Assembly: GCA_036522275.1 (NCBI GenBank)
Contig: DATDGC010000010.1
Coordinates: 1-18,808 of the forward strand
Reading direction: 5' to 3'
From: JAHFRG01 sp036522275
GTDB taxonomy: Bacteria > Pseudomonadota > Gammaproteobacteria > Burkholderiales > JAHFRG01
DNA length: 18,808 nt
The number at the start of each line of letters is the position of its first letter. Position 1 is the first letter of the stretch. The translations under genes and the position numbers were made by a program. The notes beneath the pieces were generated by a model. It was not told the DNA's origin. It ran no database searches and was given only the letters and a program-made list of their open reading frames with translations. Shown here piece by piece: positions 1 to 5,656 of this stretch.

Positions 1-198
1 GACGAGGTACAAGCAGGAACCGGATTTGAAATAGCAATATTGGCCGAAAATGTGTCTGGCCTCATTTACTGTCGCTGCGTAGTAAAAGTCGTTATTGTCG
101 GTGCTCCATGTCCACTCCTTCGACTGGAAAGTGCCAGCGAAGACAGCCAAGCTGAACAAGGAACAGATGATTGCAACTGCGCCGAATGATACGTTCAC
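1..198 (-). CDS. Uncharacterised secreted protein, 5' part only
   Basis: Reading leftward from a GTG at 198, 66 codons stay open to the window edge, so the gene is cut by the window. The first ~21 residues (MNVSFGAVAIICSLFSLAVF then AG) form a typical Sec signal peptide with a small-residue cleavage site. The mature part begins with a W-T-W-S-T-D-N-N-D-F-Y-Y segment and carries at least two cysteines (in QYCYF and GSCLYL), which suggests an exported, possibly disulfide-bonded protein. GTG is chosen because GGGAG lies about 5 bases upstream, and an in-frame TAG just before it leaves no earlier start. I do not assign a function; it loosely recalls small periplasmic hypothetical proteins of Proteobacteria. 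Confidence 0.7.
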   Translation of the reverse strand, partial: MNVSFGAVAIICSLFSLAVFAGTFQSKEWTWSTDNNDFYYAATVNEARHIFGQYCYFKSGSCLYLV

Positions 199-266
199 GT
201 TATCTCCCGTAACTAGCTAGGTATCCACACCTGAGACGTGTAATTAACTGCACCAAATTCAGGATG

Positions 267-295
267 ATTATGTTACTCAACAGAATGAGAATCAA
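267..295 (-). promoter_or_regulatory. Candidate sigma-70 promoter for the secreted-protein gene
   Basis: On the minus strand, TTGATT (295-290) and CATAAT (272-267) are separated by exactly 17 bases, giving 4/6 and 5/6 matches to the -35 and -10 consensus. Transcription would start near 260 and leave a 5' UTR of about 60 bases before the GTG at 198. This is a pattern match only. Confidence 0.4.
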
Positions 296-311
296 GGGAT
301 TTCAGTTCTTG

Positions 312-520
312 CACCCCCTGTGAGCCGCCAAGCGACGAAGACAAATCGGGGGAAGTGCAGCGAGCACTGTCTGAGCACGTGGCCGCGAAGCGGATCGTGC
401 GAGTTGCGCAGCGCCCGATTTGGCCGAGGAGCGCAGGAGGAAGTCGGCGAACCGGGGCGGCCTTTCTTTGGTGACTTTCTTTGGCCGGACAAAGAAAGTC
501 ACCTGCTGCCGGCAGCCCGG
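312..520. repeat. GC-rich non-coding dispersed repeat
   Basis: The gap of about 326 bases between the secreted-protein gene and leuA holds no convincing gene. From about 312 the sequence becomes GC-rich and patterned (gagccgccaagcgacg, gcagcgagcactgtctgagca, gccgaggagcgcaggagg) and ends in the palindrome at 470-503. Short reading frames here have no ribosome site and read as repeat-derived peptide. From memory, very similar intergenic blocks ending in an ACTTTCTTTG/CAAAGAAAGT palindrome occur in many copies in beta- and gammaproteobacterial genomes. The boundaries are approximate. Confidence 0.5.
470..503. repeat. Perfect 14-bp inverted repeat, 6-base loop
   Basis: GGTGACTTTCTTTG (470-483) and CAAAGAAAGTCACC (490-503) are exact reverse complements around the loop GCCGGA. 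It begins 22 bases past the leuA stop, so its transcript would form a strong hairpin at the 3' end of the leuA mRNA. There is no T-run on either side, so it is not a classical intrinsic terminator. It may instead protect the 3' end or be a repeat terminus. A second perfect palindrome, CTGCCGGCAG, lies between it and leuA. Confidence 0.75.
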
Positions 521-524
521 CGCT

Positions 525-2069
525 TTAAACAGTCGCTGCCTGCGGGTTAATTCTCTCCAGCTTGCTGTGCAGCTTGTTTAAGGCGCTGATATAAGCCTTC
601 GCCGATGCCACCACGATATCGGTATCCGCTCCCAGTCCATTCACGATGCGCCCGCCTTTCTGCAGCCGCACCGTCACTTCGCCCTGCGACTCGGTGCCGG
701 TGGTGATGTTGTTGACCGAAAAAAGCTGCAGCTCAGTGCCGCTCTTGGCGATGCTTTCTATCGCCTTGAACGATGCATCCACCGGACCGCTGCCGTTCGA
801 TTCCGCGCGCCGCTCCTTGCCTGCTTCAGTGATCACCACGCTGGCATAAGGCTGTTTGCCGGTTTCCGAATGCGCTTTGAGCGACACCAGCTTGTAATGC
901 TCCTGCACGTGAGCCGCCGCCTCTTGCGACACCAGTGCCTGCAAATCCTCGTCGAAGATTTCATGCTTCTTGTCGGCAAGCTCCTTGAAGCGCACAAACG
1001 CGGCGTTGACGGCTTCTTCCGATCCGAGTTCGATTCCCAGTTCCGTAAGGCGGTTTTTAAAAGCATTGCGTCCGGAATGTTTGCCCAATACCAGCTTGTT
1101 CGCGCCCCAGCCCACATCCTCTGCGCGCATGATTTCGTAGGTCTCGCGGTGCTTGAGCACGCCGTCCTGGTGGATTCCCGATTCATGCGCAAACGCGTTG
1201 GCGCCAACGATGGCTTTGTTGGGCTGCACGGTGAAACCGGTGATGCCCGCAACCAGCCGGCTTGCCGGAACGATCTGCGTGGTGTCAACGCGCGTATCGC
1301 ATGGGAAAATGTCCTGGCGGGTGCGCACCGTCATGACGATTTCCTCCAGCGCAGCGTTGCCCGCGCGCTCGCCGAGGCCATTGATGGTACATTCAACCTG
1401 GCGCGCGCCCTGCAATACCGCAGCCAGCGAATTGGCGACCGCGAGTCCAAGGTCGTTGTGGCAATGCACCGAAAACACCACCTTGTCCGAATTGGGAATG
1501 CGCTCGCGCAATTGCTTGATGAGGTTCCCGAACTGCTGCGGCACGTTGTAGCCCACGGTATCGGGAATATTGAGCGTGGTCGCTCCGGCCTTGATCACCG
1601 CTTCCAGCACGCGGCACAGGAAATCCACTTCCGAGCGCCCGGCGTCTTCCGGTGAAAACTCCACATCGTCGGTATATTTGCGCGCCCATTGCACCGCCTT
1701 TACCGCCTGCTCAAGCACCTGCTCAGGTGGCATTCGCAGCTTTTTTTGCATGTGGATGGGAGAGGTGGCGATGAAGGTATGTACACGCGCGGCGGTCGCG
1801 CCCTTGAGCGCTGTACCCGCGCGCTCGACGTCCGCCTCGATGGCGCGCGCCAGTGCGCACACGGTGCTGTCCTTGATGGTCTTGGCGACCGCTTGCACCG
1901 ATTCGAAGTCGCCGTTGCTCGCCGCCGGAAAACCGGCTTCGATGACATCCACGCGCATGCGCTCGAGCTGCCTGGCGATGCGCACTTTCTCCTCGCGCGT
2001 CATGGAAGCGCCGGGGCTCTGCTCGCCGTCGCGCAAGGTGGTGTCGAATATTATTAAACGTTCTTTCAT
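525..2069 (-). CDS. leuA: 2-isopropylmalate synthase
   Basis: LeuA condenses acetyl-CoA with 2-oxoisovalerate, the first committed step of leucine synthesis, in the cytoplasm. The 514 residues match the usual bacterial length. The N-terminal TIM-barrel shows the signature DTTLRDGEQSPG (residues 9-20), the metal-binding HCHND (202-206) and NGLGERAGNAA (230-240). A C-terminal regulatory domain, where leucine binds in this family, follows from about residue 390. The ATG at 2069 has GGAGA about 6 bases upstream. It is the last gene of the ilv-psd-pssA-leuA block but is separated from pssA by 239 bases carrying its own candidate promoter and a leucine-rich leader peptide. This suggests control by leucyl-tRNA supply in addition to feedback inhibition. 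No lesion is seen. Confidence 0.97.
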   Translation of the reverse strand: MKERLIIFDTTLRDGEQSPGASMTREEKVRIARQLERMRVDVIEAGFPAASNGDFESVQAVAKTIKDSTVCALARAIEADVERAGTALKGATAARVHTFIATSPIHMQKKLRMPPEQVLEQAVKAVQWARKYTDDVEFSPEDAGRSEVDFLCRVLEAVIKAGATTLNIPDTVGYNVPQQFGNLIKQLRERIPNSDKVVFSVHCHNDLGLAVANSLAAVLQGARQVECTINGLGERAGNAALEEIVMTVRTRQDIFPCDTRVDTTQIVPASRLVAGITGFTVQPNKAIVGANAFAHESGIHQDGVLKHRETYEIMRAEDVGWGANKLVLGKHSGRNAFKNRLTELGIELGSEEAVNAAFVRFKELADKKHEIFDEDLQALVSQEAAAHVQEHYKLVSLKAHSETGKQPYASVVITEAGKERRAESNGSGPVDASFKAIESIAKSGTELQLFSVNNITTGTESQGEVTVRLQKGGRIVNGLGADTDIVVASAKAYISALNKLHSKLERINPQAATV

Positions 2070-2105
2070 GTCTTTCTCCGCTAGAAGATGCTGGAAATCA
2101 CAATG

Positions 2106-2128
2106 CAGAAACCGGCCGGCGGTTTCTG
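2106..2128 (-). promoter_or_regulatory. Hairpin in the leuA 5' leader
   Basis: CAGAAACCG and CGGTTTCTG form a perfect 9-bp stem around a 5-base loop, 37 bases after the leader-peptide stop and 36 bases before the leuA ATG. The position suits an attenuator. The 3' side is followed on the minus strand by CATTGTGATTTCC rather than a T-tract, so intrinsic termination is not well supported. Upstream CTCC and CTTTC segments could pair with the leuA GGAGAAAG ribosome site, so translational control is equally possible. Confidence 0.45.
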
Positions 2129-2165
2129 AAGCTCAAAGCAAAACTGTATGGGAAAGTAGGAGTAT

Positions 2166-2249
2166 TTAGCGCGCAAGGCGCAGCAGCAGACCTGCCAGCA
2201 GAATGTCGGCAAGGCGGGAAACTAAGCTAATGCTGCTATTGGAACTCAT
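2166..2249 (-). CDS. Leucine-rich leader peptide of leuA (27 aa)
   Basis: ATG at 2249 opens a 27-codon frame that ends at TAA (2168-2166), 96 bases before leuA. Eight of the 27 residues are leucine (positions 9, 13, 17, 18, 21, 22, 23 and 25), with LLAGLLLRL near the C-terminus; five of these are CTG codons. A leucine cluster just upstream of the first leucine-synthesis enzyme, followed by a stable hairpin, is the classical layout of ribosome-mediated attenuation. No Shine-Dalgarno is seen. The candidate promoter at 2287-2259 predicts a start about 3 bases before the ATG, so the message may be leaderless. Read from sequence and context; peptide synthesis is inferred. Confidence 0.65.
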   Translation of the reverse strand: MSSNSSISLVSRLADILLAGLLLRLAR

Positions 2250-2258
2250 GATACAGAA

Positions 2259-2287
2259 AATATAATGCCTTTTTGGCGAATATGCAA
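2259..2287 (-). promoter_or_regulatory. Candidate leuA promoter
   Basis: On the minus strand, TTGCAT (2287-2282) and TATATT (2264-2259) are separated by 17 bases. The -10 matches 5/6 and the -35 matches weakly (TTG only). The predicted start is near 2252, practically at the leader-peptide ATG. It lies in the pssA-leuA gap, so leuA would be transcribed independently of the ilv genes. Confidence 0.45.
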
Positions 2288-2308
2288 GCACATCTGGCCA
2301 GTTGGTTA

Positions 2309-3103
2309 TTATTGAATAGTTTTATCTCTGGAAGAAGCTCCGGCAACGGATTTGTTCTTTCTCAGTTCCCAGAACCACATAACATAGCCGGAGAGCGCGT
2401 AGGCGACGAAACCGCTGAACAGCACTATCGGCGGGTCAACGGAAATCAAGACGAATGACAGCACCAGAAGCAGCATGAACACGAAGGGCACGCTCTTGCG
2501 AAGGTTGATGTCCTTGAAGCTGTAAAAGCGAAGGTTGCTCACCATGGAGAGCCCGGCAAACACCGTCACAAACCAGGCGAGCCAGCGCACATTCCCGCCG
2601 CTCACCTGATAGTCGTTCATCACCCACACCAGCCCCGCAATCAGCGCCGCAGCGGCGGGGCTCGGCAATCCCTGGAAGAAGCGCTTGTCCGCCACCTCGG
2701 TGGCGGTGTTGAAGCGGGCGAGCCTGAGCGCCGCTCCCGCGCAGTAAACGAAAGCGGCAATCCAGCCGAGCCGGCCCATGCCCTGTAGCGCCCAAACGTA
2801 AGATACCAGCGCCGGAGCCGCGCCGAAGGATACCATGTCGGAAAGACTGTCATACTCGGCGCCAAAAGCGCTCTCGGTACGGGTAAGCCGCGCCACCCTT
2901 CCATCCAGCCCGTCGAGCACCATCGCCAGCAAAATACCCACCGCCGAATACTCGAACCGGCCGTTCATCGCCTGGACAATCGAATAGAATCCGGCAAACA
3001 GCGCCGTCGTGGTAAAGAGATTGGGCAGCAAGTAAATCCCGCGCCTGGGAAGCTTGCCCTTCAGCAGCCATTTGTTGGGTTGTTCCGGATCGTACATTTC
3101 CAT
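2309..3103 (-). CDS. pssA: CDP-diacylglycerol-serine O-phosphatidyltransferase
   Basis: This membrane enzyme makes phosphatidylserine from CDP-diacylglycerol and L-serine. The protein has 264 residues. It carries the full CDP-alcohol phosphatidyltransferase signature DG-x2-AR-x8-G-x3-D-x3-D at residues 67-89 (D67, G68, A71, R72, G81, D85, D89), and several hydrophobic segments between about 25 and 245, as expected of the integral-membrane Bacillus-type Pss. ATG at 3103 is preceded by AGGTGA at about 5 bases. Its product is the substrate of Psd, encoded just upstream, so the pair makes phosphatidylethanolamine. A 272-bp MITE-like element ends 10 bases before the start codon and separates it from psd. 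The ribosome site lies between element and ATG and is intact. Confidence 0.95.
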   Translation of the reverse strand: MEMYDPEQPNKWLLKGKLPRRGIYLLPNLFTTTALFAGFYSIVQAMNGRFEYSAVGILLAMVLDGLDGRVARLTRTESAFGAEYDSLSDMVSFGAAPALVSYVWALQGMGRLGWIAAFVYCAGAALRLARFNTATEVADKRFFQGLPSPAAAALIAGLVWVMNDYQVSGGNVRWLAWFVTVFAGLSMVSNLRFYSFKDINLRKSVPFVFMLLLVLSFVLISVDPPIVLFSGFVAYALSGYVMWFWELRKNKSVAGASSRDKTIQ

Positions 3104-3113
3104 AAATCACCTG

Positions 3114-3385
3114 AGAGCCTCTAACATCATAAAATACCTTTGCGTTGCTGGCCTACAAAGATGCGGATGCAAGGCGCGAGGGCTCAGCGCTACTCGGTGG
3201 TAACGCAAGCCCGAGCAACGCCGCAGACGCGCTTTTGGGCCGCAACCCGCAGGGACGGCGCGGAGCTCAAGGCATGCCATTGTCGCTCACCACTGGTTTA
3301 GAATTACTAAACGGCGCGGCTCGCTTCGCAGCTTGCACTTGATCCCGCGCCGTCGCAACAGGCATTTCATGGTGTTAGAGGCTCT
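3114..3385. mobile_element. MITE-like element with inverted ends between psd and pssA
   Basis: AGAGCCTCTAACA (3114-3126) and TGTTAGAGGCTCT (3373-3385) are perfect 13-bp terminal inverted repeats. The similarity continues inward with few mismatches (TCATAAAATACC on one side, CCATGAAATGCC on the other), giving imperfect ends of about 27 bp. The 272-bp interior has no credible gene and is rich in smaller inverted repeats, for example GTTTAG/CTAAAC and ACGGCGCGG/CCGCGCCGT. A related sequence starts near 18446. I see no clear target-site duplication. The right end contains the last codons and the stop of psd. The lack of a transposase and the small size suggest a non-autonomous element. Confidence 0.75.
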
Positions 3386-4028
3386 TTGGTAATTCGGCTA
3401 GCACGCTTTCCGCAGCATACACCTTTTCGCCAATGCTGGTTTTGACCAAGACATCCTTCGGCAGGTAGACATCCACTCTCGAACCGAAACGGATGAAACC
3501 ATAGCGCTGGCCGCGCGCCAGCTTATCCCCCTGCCGCACGTAGCACAGCACGCGCCGCGCAATCAATCCTGCAACTTGCACGCAAACAATGTCAAAGCCG
3601 TTCACGGTTTTGATCCACAACGCCTTGCGCTCGTTTCCCTCGGAAGCCTTGGACAGCGCGGCGTTGATGTGTTTGCCGGGATGGTACCAGTCTTTTTCCA
3701 CCACGCCGTCCACCGGGCTGCGGTTGGAATGCGCGTTAAAGACGTTCATGAATACGCTGATTTTCTGCGCGTCGCGCTCGAGGTATGGGTCGCGCGCGCG
3801 TTCGACCGCGACGACGCGGCCGTCAGCCGGTGACACGACGGTATTAACATCACCGGGAATATTGCGTGGGGGATCACGAAAAAATTGCAGAATGAACAGG
3901 CTCAAAAACCACAGGGGCAGGCTGCAATACCACGGAGCGAATATCGTCACCAAGATCGAAGCGATGACCACGACTGCCAGGAATAGCCAACCCTCGCGGG
4001 CGATGATGGGATGGGGATAATTTTGCAT
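3375..4028 (-). CDS. psd: Phosphatidylserine decarboxylase proenzyme
   Basis: Psd decarboxylates phosphatidylserine to phosphatidylethanolamine at the inner membrane, using a pyruvoyl group made by self-cleavage. From ATG 4028 the protein has 217 residues. Residues 15-50 form hydrophobic membrane segments, residues 66-71 carry SPADGR, and residues 98-104 carry NAHSNRS. The autocleavage site is Gly182-Ser183 in RFGSRVDVYLP, separating a large beta chain from a short alpha chain. The N-terminus MQNYPHPIIAREGW is that expected for the short proteobacterial Psd, which is why I choose 4028. However, no Shine-Dalgarno precedes it, and the frame stays open to a GTG at 4103 that overlaps the ilvC stop. 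The stop codon and the last residues (K-S-L) lie in the inverted end of the downstream element. Confidence 0.93.
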   Translation of the reverse strand: MQNYPHPIIAREGWLFLAVVVIASILVTIFAPWYCSLPLWFLSLFILQFFRDPPRNIPGDVNTVVSPADGRVVAVERARDPYLERDAQKISVFMNVFNAHSNRSPVDGVVEKDWYHPGKHINAALSKASEGNERKALWIKTVNGFDIVCVQVAGLIARRVLCYVRQGDKLARGQRYGFIRFGSRVDVYLPKDVLVKTSIGEKVYAAESVLAELPKSL

Positions 4029-4103
4029 CGTGAGGAGTAAGGAGTAAGGGGTAAGGTGCGAACCTACGGTTGCACCCCTAACATCTCTCCCCTCACACCT
4101 CAC
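4029..4103. repeat. Purine/pyrimidine-strand repeat filling the ilvC-psd gap
   Basis: The whole intergenic gap consists of repeated AGTAAGG units on the plus strand (gtgaggagtaaggagtaagg) and ends in two CCTCAC copies, so GTGAGG...CCTCAC brackets it as an inverted pair. The centre contains AACC-tac-GGTT. The last 20 bases on the minus strand (4048-4029) match 8898-8917 on the plus strand at 18 of 20 positions. The repeat is open in frame with psd and would encode 25 residues. Confidence 0.65.
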
Positions 4104-5119
4104 TAGTTCTTGGAAACATCCACCAGCCTGTTTTTCTTAATCCACGGCATCATGCCGCGCAGCTTCGTTCCAATCTCTTCTACCGGATGCTTGGCGGCAA
4201 GGCGGCGCATGGCTTTGAGCGAAGGCGCGCCCGCGCGGTTTTCCAGGATGAATTCCTTTGCAAACTGTCCACTCTGGATTTCCCTGAGAATTTTCTTCAT
4301 CTCGGCGCGGGTCTTCTCGTTAATGATGCGCGGGCCGCGAGTAAAGTCGCCGTATTCCGCGGTGTTGGAAATCGAATAGCGCATGTTGGCAATGCCGCCT
4401 TCATAAATCAGGTCAACAATCAGCTTCACTTCATGCAGGCACTCGAAATAAGCCATCTCCGGCGCATAACCCGCTTCCACCAGCGTCTCAAACCCTGCCT
4501 GTATCAGCGCCGTCAAGCCCCCGCACAGCACCACCTGCTCGCCAAACAGGTCGGTTTCGCACTCATCACGGAAGGTGGTTTCAATCACGCCGGCGCGCGT
4601 GGCGCCTATGGCGCAAGCATAGGAAAGCGCGACATCGCGCGCCTTGCCAGAGGCGTCCTGCTTCACCGCAATCAAGCTGGGCACGCCTCCGCCCTGTGTG
4701 TAAGTCGAGCGCACCAGATGACCGGGTCCTTTCGGCGCAATCATGATGACGTCGAGATCGGCGCGCGGCACAATCTGGTCGAAGTGGATGTTGAAGCCGT
4801 GGGCAAACGCCAGCGCCGCGCCTTTCTTGATGTTCGGCTCGATTTCCTTGCGATAGACTTCGGGATGGTGCTCGTCAGGGAGCAAAATCGTCACCACATC
4901 CGCGCCTTTTACCGCCTCCCCGATTTCCTTCACCGTGAGCTTGGCTTTCTTCGCCTTGTCCCATGACGCTCCGCCTTTTCTCAGGCCCACCGTCACTTTC
5001 ACGCCCGAATCCTGCAGATTATTGGCGTGTGCGTGCCCCTGTGAGCCGTAGCCGACGATGGTGACTTTTCTTCCCTTGATCAGCGACAGGTTGGCGTCCT
5101 TGTCGTAATAAACTTTCAT
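4103..5119 (-). CDS. ilvC: Ketol-acid reductoisomerase (NADP+), class I
   Basis: IlvC isomerises and reduces acetolactate or acetohydroxybutyrate to the dihydroxy acids of valine/leucine and isoleucine synthesis, using NADPH and Mg2+. The 338 residues match the short class I enzyme. Seen are the Rossmann loop GYGSQGHAHANNL (23-35), followed by R and S residues typical of NADPH specificity, the substrate segment GPGHLVR, and the metal ligands in DECETDLFGEQ and in the later YFECLHE helix. The ATG at 5119 has AAGGGG about 6 bases upstream and follows the ilvN stop by 15 bases, so the two are surely co-transcribed. Its TAG stop overlaps by one base a GTG in frame with psd. Confidence 0.98.
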   Translation of the reverse strand: MKVYYDKDANLSLIKGRKVTIVGYGSQGHAHANNLQDSGVKVTVGLRKGGASWDKAKKAKLTVKEIGEAVKGADVVTILLPDEHHPEVYRKEIEPNIKKGAALAFAHGFNIHFDQIVPRADLDVIMIAPKGPGHLVRSTYTQGGGVPSLIAVKQDASGKARDVALSYACAIGATRAGVIETTFRDECETDLFGEQVVLCGGLTALIQAGFETLVEAGYAPEMAYFECLHEVKLIVDLIYEGGIANMRYSISNTAEYGDFTRGPRIINEKTRAEMKKILREIQSGQFAKEFILENRAGAPSLKAMRRLAAKHPVEEIGTKLRGMMPWIKKNRLVDVSKN

Positions 5120-5134
5120 TTTGGCCCCTTCAAT

Positions 5135-5626
5135 TTAAACTTTAAGTATGCGCTCGCCGCGTCCGATGCCGGAGGCGCCGGTGCGCACCGTTTCCATTAT
5201 CGCGCTGGGCTCCAATGCCCGCAGGAAAGCATCGAGCCTCGATCCCGGCCCGGTGAGTTCGATAGTATAGGCCTTGTCGGTCACATCAATAATGCGGCCG
5301 CGGAAAATGTCCGCCATGCGCTTCATTTCCTCGCGATCTTTGCCCGCAGCGCGGACTTTCACCAGCATCAACTCGCGCTCTATATGCTCGCCATCGTTCA
5401 AGTCCACCACTTTCACCACATCCACCAGCTTGTTCAACTGCTTGGTGATCTGTTCGATAACGTCGTCGGAACCGCGCGTGACGATGGTCATGCGAGAGAG
5501 CGTGGAGTCTTCGGTGGGCGCCACTGTAAGTGATTCGATGTTATAGCCGCGCGCCGAAAACAGGCCGGAGACGCGCGACAGGGCGCCAGCCTCATTTTCC
5601 AAAAGCAGAGAAAGAATATGTCTCAT
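5135..5626 (-). CDS. ilvN: Acetolactate synthase, small regulatory subunit
   Basis: This 163-residue protein is the regulatory partner of the ThDP-dependent large subunit encoded immediately upstream; in the family it confers valine feedback inhibition and raises catalytic activity. Residues 2-75 form an ACT domain beginning RHILSLLLENEAGALSRVSG, with the downstream GYNIESLTV strand. A second ACT-like C-terminal domain follows, with the conserved RGRIIDV segment. The start lies 30 bases after ilvB in a TTAATAATAATG context without a clear Shine-Dalgarno, so translation may depend on coupling to ilvB. By length it equals the IlvH/IlvN class; the symbol could equally be ilvH. Confidence 0.96.
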   Translation of the reverse strand: MRHILSLLLENEAGALSRVSGLFSARGYNIESLTVAPTEDSTLSRMTIVTRGSDDVIEQITKQLNKLVDVVKVVDLNDGEHIERELMLVKVRAAGKDREEMKRMADIFRGRIIDVTDKAYTIELTGPGSRLDAFLRALEPSAIMETVRTGASGIGRGERILKV

Positions 5627-5656
5627 TATTATTAAGTCGGCTAAATAGGCAGAAGG

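Noticed and set aside
320..550. Plus-strand frame of 76 codons between the secreted-protein gene and leuA.
   Set aside because: It consists of the GC-rich repeat and its palindrome and ends inside leuA, with no ribosome site.
870..1655. Long plus-strand open frame opposite leuA (261 codons).
   Set aside because: It is the antisense shadow of leuA in GC-rich DNA, with no ribosome site or recognisable domain.
2106..2128. Hairpin as a Rho-independent terminator of pssA or leuA leader.
   Set aside because: No T-tract follows on either strand; kept only as a structured leader element.
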